From: Corallococcus carmarthensis
GTDB lineage: Bacteria > Myxococcota > Myxococcia > Myxococcales > Myxococcaceae
NCBI RefSeq assembly: GCF_003611695.1
Contig: NZ_RAWE01000088.1
Coordinates: forward strand, 1-35,323
Reading direction: 5' to 3'
Length of the DNA: 35,323 nt
A program made the translations under genes and the position numbers. Shown here piece after piece: positions 14,865-23,084 of this stretch (positions are counted from its first letter, which is position 1; each line of letters opens with the position of its first letter). Under the pieces are notes generated by a model. It was not told the origin of the DNA. It ran no database searches and saw only the letters and a program-made list of their open reading frames with translations.

Positions 14865-15565
14865 GCGCCCCGAAGCTGAAGCGTCCCCCGGGTCTGCTGG
14901 CGACGACGCTCGTCCTCTTGCGCAAGGACCTGCTCATCGAATGGCGCACCCGCGCGCGGCTCAACGCGCTGGTGTTCTTCGCCATGGCCACGCTGCTGCT
15001 CTTCTCCTTCGCGCTGGGCCCGGACACGAAGCTTTTGGAGCGCAACGCGGGCGGCTACCTGTGGCTGGCCATCCTCTTCGCCAGCGTGCTGTCCCTGGGC
15101 GAGTCCTTCCGCGTGGAGACGGAGAACGCCTGCCTGGATGGTGTGCGGCTGGCCCCCGCGGACGCTCGCGCCATCTTCCTGTCCAAGGCGCTGGGCAACG
15201 CCCTGCTGCTCCTGGCCCTGTCGGTGGTGCTGGTGCCGGTGATGGTCGCTCTGTACGGGGTGCGCATCGTCACCGGGGTCGGTGACCTGGCGGGCATCCT
15301 GGTCCTGGGCAGCCTGGCGCTCAGCGCCCCGGGGACCGTCTACGCGGCCATCTCCAGCAATGCCCGGGCCCGGGATGTGCTGCTGCCTCTGCTATTGTTC
15401 CCGCTCGTCATCCCGGCCCTCCTCTCCGCTGCCAAGGGGACCACGCTCATACTCCAGGGTGACCCGATGCAGCAGCTGGGCTCATGGCAGGGGCTGCTGC
15501 TGGGGTTCAATCTGATTTATTGGGGCGTGGGCTTCGTGCTGTTTCCCCGGGTCATCGAGGACTGA
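14861..15565 (+). CDS. ccmB: Heme exporter membrane subunit CcmB
   Basis: A 234-residue inner-membrane protein with six hydrophobic segments. Family markers: LLRKDLLIEWRTRARLNALV near the N-terminus, ESFRVETENACLDGVRLAP in the central cytoplasmic loop, then LSAPGTVYAAISSNARARDVLLPLL and LFPLVIPALLSAAKGT. It is the membrane partner of CcmA. The ATG at 14861 overlaps the ccmA stop by four bases, so translation is coupled. ccmC starts three bases after its stop. Confidence 0.92.
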   Translation: MSAPKLKRPPGLLATTLVLLRKDLLIEWRTRARLNALVFFAMATLLLFSFALGPDTKLLERNAGGYLWLAILFASVLSLGESFRVETENACLDGVRLAPADARAIFLSKALGNALLLLALSVVLVPVMVALYGVRIVTGVGDLAGILVLGSLALSAPGTVYAAISSNARARDVLLPLLLFPLVIPALLSAAKGTTLILQGDPMQQLGSWQGLLLGFNLIYWGVGFVLFPRVIED

Positions 15566-15568
15566 AGG

Positions 15569-16282
15569 ATGAACAAGTTCGTCAAGTTTGGCCTGCCGGT
15601 GGTGATGCTGGCGTTGCTGGGCACGGGCTGGTGGTTGGGCCTTGCGTGGGCGCCGCCGGACCGGGAGATGGGCGAAGTGCAGCGCATCATGTACGTCCAC
15701 GTGCCGCTCCAGTGGATGGCCATGATGGCCATGTTCATCAACTTCGTGGCCGCGGTGACGTACCTGATGCGTCAGTCGTGGAAGACGGACGCGATGGCGG
15801 AGGCCTCCGCGGAGGTGGGCCTGCTCTTCGGGACGCTGGGCATGATCACCGGCTCCATCTGGGGCCGCCCGACCTGGGGCGTGTACTGGTCGTGGGATCC
15901 GCGCCTGACGTCGGAGGCCATCCTGCTGGTGTCCTACACGGGCTACCTGGTGCTGCGGCGCTTCGTCGAGGACCCGGAGAAGCGCGCGGTGTGGAGCGCG
16001 GTGGTGGCCATCATCGGGGCCATCAACCTGCCCATCGTGTGGTTCTCCGTGCGCTGGTGGCGCAGCCTCCACCAGACGCAGTCCAGCCCCAAGACGGTGG
16101 ACCCGCAGATGGTGCTGCCCCTGCGCGTGTCGGCGTTCGGCATGCTGGCGCTGCTCATCCTCTTCATGGTGCACCGCTACCGCATCGCGTTGGCGGAGCG
16201 GCAGGCGGAGGTGGCGCTGCCGGAGGCGCTGCCCTCGGACGACCCCGCGCAGCGCGCGACCCATTCCTCGAAGGTGGCCTGA
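15569..16282 (+). CDS. ccmC: Heme-handling protein CcmC
   Basis: A 237-residue polytopic protein that loads heme onto CcmE. Seen: the periplasmic tryptophan-rich WWD motif in WGRPTWGVYWSWDPRLTSE (98-116), the flanking axial histidine in MYVHVPLQWM (H44), a second candidate in WWRSLHQTQ, and six hydrophobic helices. The C-terminal tail beyond the last helix is charged and somewhat long. The ATG at 15569 follows TGAAGG. ccmD starts two bases downstream. Confidence 0.94.
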   Translation: MNKFVKFGLPVVMLALLGTGWWLGLAWAPPDREMGEVQRIMYVHVPLQWMAMMAMFINFVAAVTYLMRQSWKTDAMAEASAEVGLLFGTLGMITGSIWGRPTWGVYWSWDPRLTSEAILLVSYTGYLVLRRFVEDPEKRAVWSAVVAIIGAINLPIVWFSVRWWRSLHQTQSSPKTVDPQMVLPLRVSAFGMLALLILFMVHRYRIALAERQAEVALPEALPSDDPAQRATHSSKVA

Positions 16283-16284
16283 AC

Positions 16285-16455
16285 ATGACCTCGCTGACGT
16301 CGCTGATGCTGCTGGCCCAGGTGGGCAGTGGCCGTCTCCAGGGTGGTTGGGGGTACGTGGGCGCGTGCTACGGCATCTCCGTGGCCGCCTTCGTGCTCTA
16401 CTCGGTGTCCCTCTGGGCGCGCCGTCCCCGCGCCGCCGCCGATTCGAAGGAGTGA
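16285..16455 (+). CDS. ccmD: Small heme-export accessory protein CcmD
   Basis: A 56-residue protein with one membrane helix (about 24-46, GYVGACYGISVAAFVLYSVSL) and a basic cytoplasmic end (WARRPRAAADSKE), the layout of CcmD. The Tyr in the middle of the helix region and the position between ccmC and ccmE support the call; sequence conservation in this family is always poor. The ATG is at 16285. The GAAGGAG that ends the gene serves as the ribosome binding site of ccmE. Confidence 0.8.
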   Translation: MTSLTSLMLLAQVGSGRLQGGWGYVGACYGISVAAFVLYSVSLWARRPRAAADSKE

Positions 16456-16459
16456 GCCC

Positions 16460-16954
16460 ATGACGCCCGTCAATCGCAACCGACTCATCGCGCTGGGAGC
16501 CCTGCTCTTCGCCGGCGCCGGCCTTGGCTTCATCGCCTTCGGCAACATCGGCGACAACCTCGTCTATTACTGGAGCCCGTCGGAGCTGCTCTCCAACGGC
16601 GACAAGGCCTACACGGCCACCATCCGCCTGGGCGGCGTGGTGCAGCCGGGCAGCATCCAGTGGAACGAGGGCCACACCACGCTGGACTTCCGCGTGGCGG
16701 ACGGCCCGAACGCGGACGCCAAGAGCGTGCACGTGCGCTCGCTGGAGACGCCTCCGCAGATGTTCCGCGAGAAGATCGGCGTCGTGGTGGAGGGCACCTA
16801 TGACAAGTCCGGCGTCTTCACGTCCAACCGGCTGATGGTGAACCACTCCAACGAGTACCGCGCGCCCAAGGAAGGCGAGTCCCCGCGCAAGTGGCAGGAC
16901 ACGCTGGCGGAAGGCGCCACCACCGCGACCGTGACTCCGCCGGGGGCGCCGTGA
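16460..16954 (+). CDS. ccmE: Heme chaperone CcmE
   Basis: A 164-residue membrane-anchored periplasmic heme chaperone. An N-terminal helix (about 8-28) is followed by an OB-fold. The covalent heme histidine and its tyrosine partner are in MVNHSNEY (H129, Y133), keeping the H-x-x-x-Y pattern, although the usual Lys-His (AKHDENY-like) context is changed to Asn-His. The C-terminal tail is flexible. Its stop overlaps the ccmF start (GTGA). The start is ATG at 16460, after GAAGGAG at 16446-16452. Confidence 0.93.
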   Translation: MTPVNRNRLIALGALLFAGAGLGFIAFGNIGDNLVYYWSPSELLSNGDKAYTATIRLGGVVQPGSIQWNEGHTTLDFRVADGPNADAKSVHVRSLETPPQMFREKIGVVVEGTYDKSGVFTSNRLMVNHSNEYRAPKEGESPRKWQDTLAEGATTATVTPPGAP

Positions 16955-18975
16955 ACGGAATGCTGGGCTATGGGTTGGTCCTCGCGGGCCTGGCCTTCGC
17001 CGCCTTCGGCGCCATCCTCGGGCTGGTGGGCGGCCTGCGCCGCACGGACGCGAGCTACCCCTGGGTGCTGCGCGCGGTGTGGGGCTTCGCCGCGTGCATG
17101 ATCGGCAGCAACCTGGTGATGGTGGAAGCGCTCATCAACCACGACTTCAGCGTGAAGTACGTGGCCCAGGTGGGCAGCCGCGCGACGCCGCTCATCTACA
17201 CCATCGTGTCGCTGTGGAGCGCGCTGGAGGGGTCCATCCTCTTCTGGGGCCTCATCATGGGCGTGTACCTGGCGGCGTTCGCCTTCGTGCACCGCCGCGA
17301 GCACGCGCGCTACATGCAGCTGGCGCTGGGCACCATGCTGGCCGTGGGCGTCTTCTTCGCCTTCCTCATCGCGGGCCCCGCCAACCCCTGGGGCGCCGTG
17401 TCGCCGGTGCCGGCGGACGGCCCGGGCCCCAACCCGCTGCTGCAGAACCACTTCCTGATGATCATCCACCCGCCCATGCTCTACGCGGGCTACGTGGGCA
17501 TGACGGTGCCGTTCGGCGTCGCCGTGGCGGGCCTCTTGCGCGGGGAGATTGGTGAAGCGTGGATGGCGCCCCTGCGGCGCTGGACGCTCATCGCGTGGAT
17601 GTTCCTCACGCTGGGCATCGTGCTGGGCTCCTGGTGGGCGTACGCCGTGCTGGGCTGGGGCGGCTACTGGGCGTGGGACCCGGTGGAGAACGCGTCCTTC
17701 CTGCCGTGGCTGACCGCGACCGCGTTCATGCACTCCACCATGGTGCAGGAGCGCAAGCGGATGCTGAAGCTGTGGACGCTGAGCCTCGCGCTGGCGTCGT
17801 TCGTGCTCACCATCCTGGGCACGTTCATGACCCGCTCCGGCATCTTCAACTCGGTGCACTCGTTCACCCAGTCGGACATCGGGCCCACGTTCCTCGTCTT
17901 CATCGCCATCCTGCTGGTGGTGTGCATTGGCCTCCTGGCCACGCGCGGTCACCTGCTGGCGCCGGAGGGCCGCCTCACGTCGATGATGTCGCGCGAGGCG
18001 AGCATCCTGGTGAACAACCTGGTGTTCGTGGCCATCACCTTCACGGTGCTGCTGGGCACGCTCTACCCGCTGGTGTCGGAGGCCGTGCGCGGCATCCGCG
18101 TGAGCGTGGGCGAGCCGTACTTCAACAAGATGGCGGTGCCGGGCGGCATCGCGGTGCTCTTCCTGATGGGCGTGGGTCCGGTGCTGCCCTGGGGCACGCC
18201 GGACAAGGCCGCGGTGCGCCGGCAGTTCCTCATCCCCGCGGCGGTGGGCCTGGTCATCACCATCGCCTGCTACGCGGCGGGGCTTCGCGGCGTGTACCCG
18301 CTGCTCACGTTCGGCCTGGGCGGCTTCGTGACCGTCATCACGCTGCGCGAGCTGGCGGTGCCGGTGCGCGTGCGCATGACGGAGCGCAAGGAAGGCCTGG
18401 TCACGGCGGTGGCCACGGCCACGAGCAAGGCGCGCCGGCGCTTCGGCGGCTACGTGGTGCACCTGGGCATCGTCGTCATCATCGTCGCCGTGGCGGCCTC
18501 CAGCGCGTACGTGAAGCACACGTCCGGCACGCTGAAGAAGGACGGCACCATGATGCTGGACGGCTACCAGCTGAAGTACGTGGGCCTGTCCAGCGGCGAG
18601 GAGCCGCACCGCACCTTCGTCGCCGCGCGCCTGGAGGTCACGGCGCCCAACGGCACGGTGTCGGAGCTGCGCCCGCGCATGAACTACTACGAGCGGAGCA
18701 CGGACCCCGTGGGCACGCCCGCGGTGCGTGAGTCGCCGAAGGAGGACCTGTACGTGTCGCTGATGGCCTTCAGCGAGACGACGGGCACGGCGAGCTTCAA
18801 CGTCTGGGTGTTCCCGCTGGTGGGATGGATCTGGTACAGCCTGCCGCTGCTGCTGCTGGGCACGCTCATCGCCGTCTGGCCGCAGCGCCGGGCCGCGATG
18901 CTGCGCGCGGACGCGCCGCCGGTGGGCGCGGCGCCTCCCCTTCCGGGCACGGACGCCGAACGGGGTGCGGCGTGA
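16951..18975 (+). CDS. ccmF: Heme lyase subunit CcmF
   Basis: A 674-residue polytopic protein, the expected length. Seen: the WWD signature GWGGYWAWDPVENASFLPWL (about 235-254), NPLLQNHFLMIIHPPMLYAGY with a conserved histidine, a later TFMTRSGIFNSVHSF with another, and a C-terminal periplasmic domain before the last helix. CcmF with CcmH attaches heme to the CXXCH of apocytochrome c in the periplasm. I took GTG at 16951 because it overlaps the ccmE stop; an ATG at 16960 would shorten it by three residues. Its stop overlaps ccmG (GTGA). Confidence 0.95.
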   Translation: MNGMLGYGLVLAGLAFAAFGAILGLVGGLRRTDASYPWVLRAVWGFAACMIGSNLVMVEALINHDFSVKYVAQVGSRATPLIYTIVSLWSALEGSILFWGLIMGVYLAAFAFVHRREHARYMQLALGTMLAVGVFFAFLIAGPANPWGAVSPVPADGPGPNPLLQNHFLMIIHPPMLYAGYVGMTVPFGVAVAGLLRGEIGEAWMAPLRRWTLIAWMFLTLGIVLGSWWAYAVLGWGGYWAWDPVENASFLPWLTATAFMHSTMVQERKRMLKLWTLSLALASFVLTILGTFMTRSGIFNSVHSFTQSDIGPTFLVFIAILLVVCIGLLATRGHLLAPEGRLTSMMSREASILVNNLVFVAITFTVLLGTLYPLVSEAVRGIRVSVGEPYFNKMAVPGGIAVLFLMGVGPVLPWGTPDKAAVRRQFLIPAAVGLVITIACYAAGLRGVYPLLTFGLGGFVTVITLRELAVPVRVRMTERKEGLVTAVATATSKARRRFGGYVVHLGIVVIIVAVAASSAYVKHTSGTLKKDGTMMLDGYQLKYVGLSSGEEPHRTFVAARLEVTAPNGTVSELRPRMNYYERSTDPVGTPAVRESPKEDLYVSLMAFSETTGTASFNVWVFPLVGWIWYSLPLLLLGTLIAVWPQRRAAMLRADAPPVGAAPPLPGTDAERGAA

Positions 18976-19532
18976 AGCGCTGGCGGCTCCCCCTGGTGTT
19001 CACCGCGGTGGGCGCGGCGCTGCTCTTCGTGCTCTTCCAGGGCTTCGGGCGCGACCCGCACGAGGTGCCCTTCATGCTGAAGGGCGCCCCCGCGCCGGAC
19101 TTCACGCTCAGGCCGCTGGACGGCGTCGACGACGTGAAGCTCGCGGACTTGAAGGGCCGCCCGGTGGTCATCAACTTCTGGGCGTCGTGGTGCGGGCCCT
19201 GCAAGTACGAGCACCCGGTGCTCGAGTGGGGCTCGCGCGAGCTGGGCTCCCAGGCCGTGTTCATGGGCGTCGTCTTCGAGGACACGGAGCCCAACGCGCG
19301 CGACTTCCTGCGCCGCATGGGCGCCAGCTTCCCGCAGCTGATGGACGAGCGCTCGCGCATGGCGGTGGACTACGGCGTCGCGGGCGTGCCGGAGACGTAC
19401 TTCATCGACGCGCAGGGCATCATCCGCGGCAAGCACGTGGGCCCCATCGATCCGCAGACGCTGACGGCCCGGGTGAAGGAACTGAGCCAGCCGGCGGCGG
19501 GGCGCACCGCGGAAGCCGCCCGGAAGCCCTGA
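18972..19532 (+). CDS. ccmG: Thiol:disulfide oxidoreductase CcmG/DsbE
   Basis: A 186-residue membrane-tethered thioredoxin-like protein. An N-terminal anchor (about 5-24) precedes a TlpA/DsbE domain with the redox centre WCGPC (C74, C77) in INFWASWCGPC, the cis-proline GVPETYFID, and an acidic insertion. It reduces the apocytochrome CXXCH thiols. The start is GTG at 18972, overlapping ccmF by four bases. A 154-base gap follows, containing a GCCTC/GAGGC stem (19592-19605) and a CGGGGG-CAT-CCCCCG hairpin (19645-19659), so transcription may be reset before the next gene. Confidence 0.94.
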   Translation: MKRWRLPLVFTAVGAALLFVLFQGFGRDPHEVPFMLKGAPAPDFTLRPLDGVDDVKLADLKGRPVVINFWASWCGPCKYEHPVLEWGSRELGSQAVFMGVVFEDTEPNARDFLRRMGASFPQLMDERSRMAVDYGVAGVPETYFIDAQGIIRGKHVGPIDPQTLTARVKELSQPAAGRTAEAARKP

Positions 19533-19686
19533 GTCAACATCGCCCGCTTGGAAGGCAGGCACCCGGGAGCCCGTCAGGCATTCCGGGAGCCGCCTCGCGG
19601 GAGGCCTGGAATCCGTAGTAAATCCCAGCTGCCGGCGTCGTTCGCGGGGGCATCCCCCGGCCCCTGCTCCAGCGAGGTGGTCTTCC

Positions 19687-20928
19687 ATGCAGTGCCCTGA
19701 GTGCGGTGAGAGCGCGGCGGACGTCCGCTTGGCGTACTGCGAGAACTGCGGCGCGAAGATGCCCGCGCGTCCAGCGTCCGCGACCCGCGCCAGCGGCGTC
19801 CGGAGCAACCGCCCCAGCCGCCCCATGACCGAGCCGGCCTATGCGTCGGAGCTGATGGACGAGGAGGAGGAGGCCCGGCAGCAGGGCCGCGGCGCCTCCG
19901 CGCCCCCGCGCGGCTCGAAGGCGCAGCCTCCGCCGCCGGACGCGTACGAAGATGAAGATCCGTACACGGGCCCGCGCTGGCTGAAGGACGTGCCGGGGCA
20001 CTCGCAGAGCGTCGTGGGCGTGGGGTTGGTGGCGTTCTCGTTGGTGTTGTCCATCCTGCCGTTCTTCCCCAGCGTGGGCGTGCTGGGGACGCTGCTGACG
20101 CTGGTGGGCTGCGTGGCGCTCGTCGCGCGCGAGCTGCGCCGAGACGGCAACGCGCCGGGCTGGGTGGAGCACGTGCCGCTGGTGCTGATGCGGCCGGAAG
20201 CGCCCGCCGCGTTCACGCTGCTGCTCGTGGCGCTCACGGTGCGCCTGCTGTCGGGCTTCAACCTGCTCGTGCCCCTGTGGGCCGCGGGCACGGTGCTCAT
20301 CGCGCTGGAGCAGTCCAAGCTGGTCATCGCGGGGCCGGACGGCGTGGGCCGCGACTTCGACGCGCGCTCGCTGCTGGGCTTTCCGCGGGTGCTGGCACTG
20401 GCGGGCGTGGCGGTGTGCGTGGTCGCGCTCTTCCTTCCCTGGGGGAAGGTGATGGCGGACGGGTCGGCCCTGCCGGACAACGCGCCGGTGCCGGGGAGCG
20501 TGCGCGGCGCGCCGCCGGAGCTGCGCGTGCTTCCCACGACGCGGCCCTCGGATGACTCGCTCTACAGCCTGGGGGGCGGCGTCACGTCGCGTTCGGGTTG
20601 GGACCTGCCGCTGTCGGAGCTGCCGCTGCTGGCGCTCCTGTCGCTGCTCGTGCTCGCGGCGCTGCGGCCGGAGGTGGAGCGTCCGGCCTTCCTGCGGTGG
20701 GTGCCGGTGGGGGCGGTGAGCGTGAGCCTGCTCTGGGCGCTCGCGGGGGTGAAGCTCGCGGTGGGACCGTTCGTGTTCCTCTTCGGCCTGGGGGCGGTGG
20801 GCTTCCATGCGGTGCGCCACGCGCTGGGCCGCGACGAGCCGCAAGCGATGCTGCCGCCGGAGGACGACGACGCCTACGACCCGGACCAGGACCTGGAGAC
20901 CGAGTCCGATTCGGGCTACCGGGGCTAG
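19687..20928 (+). CDS. Zinc-ribbon multi-pass membrane protein inside the ccm operon
   Basis: A 413-residue protein not otherwise recognised. The N-terminus has a four-cysteine zinc ribbon (CPEC and CENC; C3, C6, C18, C21). An acidic, Pro/Gly-rich linker with DEEEEARQQ (to about residue 95) is followed by about eight hydrophobic segments, first at roughly 109-147, and an acidic tail (PPEDDDAYDPDQD). Between segments near residues 245-300 lies a polar, probably extracytoplasmic loop. It sits between ccmG and ccmH on the same strand. Whether it takes part in cytochrome maturation is unknown. The start ATG at 19687 has AGCGAGGTGG upstream. Similar zinc-ribbon membrane proteins are common in myxobacteria without known function. 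Confidence 0.75.
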   Translation: MQCPECGESAADVRLAYCENCGAKMPARPASATRASGVRSNRPSRPMTEPAYASELMDEEEEARQQGRGASAPPRGSKAQPPPPDAYEDEDPYTGPRWLKDVPGHSQSVVGVGLVAFSLVLSILPFFPSVGVLGTLLTLVGCVALVARELRRDGNAPGWVEHVPLVLMRPEAPAAFTLLLVALTVRLLSGFNLLVPLWAAGTVLIALEQSKLVIAGPDGVGRDFDARSLLGFPRVLALAGVAVCVVALFLPWGKVMADGSALPDNAPVPGSVRGAPPELRVLPTTRPSDDSLYSLGGGVTSRSGWDLPLSELPLLALLSLLVLAALRPEVERPAFLRWVPVGAVSVSLLWALAGVKLAVGPFVFLFGLGAVGFHAVRHALGRDEPQAMLPPEDDDAYDPDQDLETESDSGYRG

Positions 20929-21041
20929 GTCGCCCGCTTCACACGGAGGGGCTGCCCGGGCGGCGGGCGTGCGGCCCAGGTTTCCCTGTGCAATACCCGT
21001 CAGGGGGCGGTAGTTAGGGACGGCCCCCGCTGGAGCCCCCG

Positions 21042-21545
21042 ATGAATGCCGTCCTCGTTTCGTTGACCCTCGCCCTGAGCCTTGCCACGGGGCAGTTCGC
21101 GCCGCAGCAGGCCGCGAGTGATCCGCTCGCGCCGGCCCAGGAGGCGCGGGTGCAGCAGCTGGCGAAGAAGCTGCGCTGCGCGGTGTGCCAGGGCCTGTCG
21201 GTGGCGGACAGCCCGTCGTCCATGGCGCGCGCGCAGCTGGACAAGGTGCGCGAGCTGGTCTCCGCGGGAAAGACGGACCCGGAGATCGTCGACTACTTCG
21301 TGGCGCGCTACGGCGAGTGGGTGTTGCTGGAGCCGCGCGCGGAGGGCTTCAACTGGTTCGTGTGGTTGGGACCGGTGGCGCTGGTGTTGGGCGGCCTCTT
21401 CGTCATCCTGAAACAGCGTCAGCCCTTGCCCGAGGGCGCCACGCCCGCGGAAGCCGCGCAGGCCCCCTCCCCTTCCACTCCCGCGCCGTCCACGGACGAT
21501 GCGGACCCCTACCTCCAGGCCGTGCGCCGGGAGCTGGAGCGCTAA
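21042..21545 (+). CDS. ccmH: Cytochrome c maturation protein CcmH
   Basis: A 167-residue protein. An N-terminal signal/anchor precedes the periplasmic helical domain with the redox motif LRCAVCQGLSVADS (C46, C49). The family segment DYFVARYGEWVLLEPRAEGFNWFVWLGP leads into the C-terminal membrane helix (about 108-124), and a Pro/Ala/Ser-rich cytoplasmic tail ends it. With CcmF it forms the heme lyase. The ATG at 21042 follows CTGGAG. The 113-base upstream gap has a GGGGGC/GCCCCC stem (21003-21008 with 21023-21028) and a TAGTTA that may be a -10, so a separate promoter is possible. ccmI follows after three bases. Confidence 0.92.
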   Translation: MNAVLVSLTLALSLATGQFAPQQAASDPLAPAQEARVQQLAKKLRCAVCQGLSVADSPSSMARAQLDKVRELVSAGKTDPEIVDYFVARYGEWVLLEPRAEGFNWFVWLGPVALVLGGLFVILKQRQPLPEGATPAEAAQAPSPSTPAPSTDDADPYLQAVRRELER

Positions 21546-21548
21546 GCC

Positions 21549-22508
21549 ATGCAGCCCGAGCCCACCAACTGGTTGCCCGGAATCATCGTCCTGTCGGTCG
21601 CCTTCGTGCTGGCGGCCGCGTGGCTCCTCTACATGAAGATGAAGACGGGGAGCGCGCTGCCGGACGCCACGGTGAAGGCGGACGGGACGGCGGACGACCT
21701 GGCGCAGCGGGCGCAGTCGCTCATCGAGCAGCTGCGCACGCTGGAGGCGGAGAAGCACCACTTCACCGCGGAGCACTACACGGCGGAGAAGGCGCGGCTG
21801 GAGAAGGAAGCGGCCGGGGCGCTGCGCGCGAAGGACGAGCACCAGAAGCGGCAGGCGGCGGGAGAGAAGGCGCCCGCGCGCAACGTGCCGGCGCCCTCGG
21901 GCTGGGCGTCGCGCAACCCGCAGATGGTGGGCGCGATGTGGGGCGCGGGCGTGGTGGTCTTCTTCGGAGGCCTGGGCTACCTGCTGGTGTCGGAGCAGAA
22001 GCCGCGCGAGGAAGGCCAGATGGGCACGGGCGTGACGCCGCCGGGCATGGCCCAGCAGCAACAGCAGGCGGAGATGCCCCAGCAGAACGACGAGCTGGAG
22101 CAGGCGCGCCAGCGGCTGGCGTCGAACCCGGGCGACGTGGAGGCCGCGTCGATGCTGAGCCACGAGCTCATCCGTCAGCAGCAGTTCGAGGAAGCGCTGA
22201 AGGTGACGCTGAAGGGCCTGGCGGTGGATCCGTTCAACGTGGAGCTGCGGGTGCACCGGGGCGTGCTGCGCGCGGCGTCGCAGGGCGACCTCCAGGGCGC
22301 GGAGCAGGAGCTGACGGAGCTGGTGGACACGTGGCCGGACGCGCAGGAGGCGCTCATCTTCCTGGGCAGCCTGTCGCTGCGCCGGGGTGACAAGGCCGGC
22401 GCGATCGAGCACTTCGAGCGCTTCACGGTGGAAGTGCCCAAGAACATGCAGCCGCCGCAGCTGGCCCCCGCCATCGCCCAATTGAAGGCCGAGGCCGGTC
22501 AGCAGTAG
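21549..22508 (+). CDS. ccmI: CcmI-like TPR protein of cytochrome c maturation
   Basis: A 319-residue protein with two membrane segments (about 10-28 and 126-147) joined by a charged helical loop rich in Glu/Lys. A Gln-rich linker (QQQQQAEMPQQ) and a periplasmic TPR domain from about 180 to 310 follow (DELEQARQRLASNPGDVEA, QFEEALKVTLKGLAVDPFN, AIEHFERF). This is the CcmI/CycH layout; such proteins hold apocytochrome c for the heme lyase. It directly follows ccmH. The start is ATG at 21549. A 9-bp hairpin (22522-22543) without a T-tract lies just past the stop. Confidence 0.82.
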   Translation: MQPEPTNWLPGIIVLSVAFVLAAAWLLYMKMKTGSALPDATVKADGTADDLAQRAQSLIEQLRTLEAEKHHFTAEHYTAEKARLEKEAAGALRAKDEHQKRQAAGEKAPARNVPAPSGWASRNPQMVGAMWGAGVVVFFGGLGYLLVSEQKPREEGQMGTGVTPPGMAQQQQQAEMPQQNDELEQARQRLASNPGDVEAASMLSHELIRQQQFEEALKVTLKGLAVDPFNVELRVHRGVLRAASQGDLQGAEQELTELVDTWPDAQEALIFLGSLSLRRGDKAGAIEHFERFTVEVPKNMQPPQLAPAIAQLKAEAGQQ

Positions 22509-22521
22509 CGTGTCGGTAGCA

Positions 22522-22543
22522 GGGGGCCGGGTGTCCGGTCCCT
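22522..22543 (+). other. Hairpin at the end of the ccm operon
   Basis: GGGGCCGG pairs with CCGGTCCC around a GTGT loop (22531-22534), with two G-T wobbles. It begins 14 bases after the ccmI stop. No U-tract follows, so it would be at best a weak terminator. Confidence 0.3.
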
Positions 22544-22571
22544 CGAAGTGTGTCACCCCTGGAGGTGGGCC

Positions 22572-23081
22572 ATGGGTGTGTCAGGCTTCTGGAAGGCCGC
22601 TGTCGCGCTGTGCGGCGTCGCGTTGTCATCCGCCTGTGCGACAGGCGGTTCCGCGACGTATGTGGAGGGCGCGCTGCGCCCCCGTCACTTCGTCTTTCAT
22701 GAAGTGGTGAAGTGGGACGGCAAGGGTTCAGGCGGCTGGCGTGCAGCATGCCTTTACGTCGGCATCGCCCGAGACACGGGGGAGATGTTCCTCTGCAGGT
22801 TCGGCGTGGAGATGCCCATCGCCAATAAAGCGCAGGGGTTCATCTCCACTGAACAGGCGCAAAGCCTTTCCGCGAGCTGTGCCAATCAGGCCGCGAAGGC
22901 AACCTTTTCCGCGGCGACGCCAGCCACTCCCATCAGCGTGGCCTGCGAGGAGTTCAGGACATTCTACGAGCTCACGCTCAACGCAGCCATTGAGGGTGCA
23001 CGTGTCCCAAAGACCTGTGCATCGGGAATCAAGCCCGTGGTGGTGACACCTACGGGATCAACCAGCCGCGGAGGGATGTAA
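22572..23081 (+). CDS. Putative lipoprotein of unknown function
   Basis: A 169-residue protein I do not recognise. Residues 1-22 form a signal peptide ending SSAC-ATGG; Cys22 could be lipidated, although the lipobox -3 residue is Ser rather than Leu/Val. The mature part has six further cysteines spread out, possibly disulfides, and no known motif. The start is ATG at 22572, with GGAGG at 22561-22565. The next gene begins three bases after its stop, so the two are a pair. Codon choice is looser than in the ccm and exo genes (many A/T-ending codons), suggesting later acquisition. A lipoprotein directly followed by a soluble partner recalls myxobacterial SitA/SitI toxin-immunity pairs, but no toxin domain is visible. 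Confidence 0.6.
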   Translation: MGVSGFWKAAVALCGVALSSACATGGSATYVEGALRPRHFVFHEVVKWDGKGSGGWRAACLYVGIARDTGEMFLCRFGVEMPIANKAQGFISTEQAQSLSASCANQAAKATFSAATPATPISVACEEFRTFYELTLNAAIEGARVPKTCASGIKPVVVTPTGSTSRGGM

Positions 23082-23084
23082 CCC

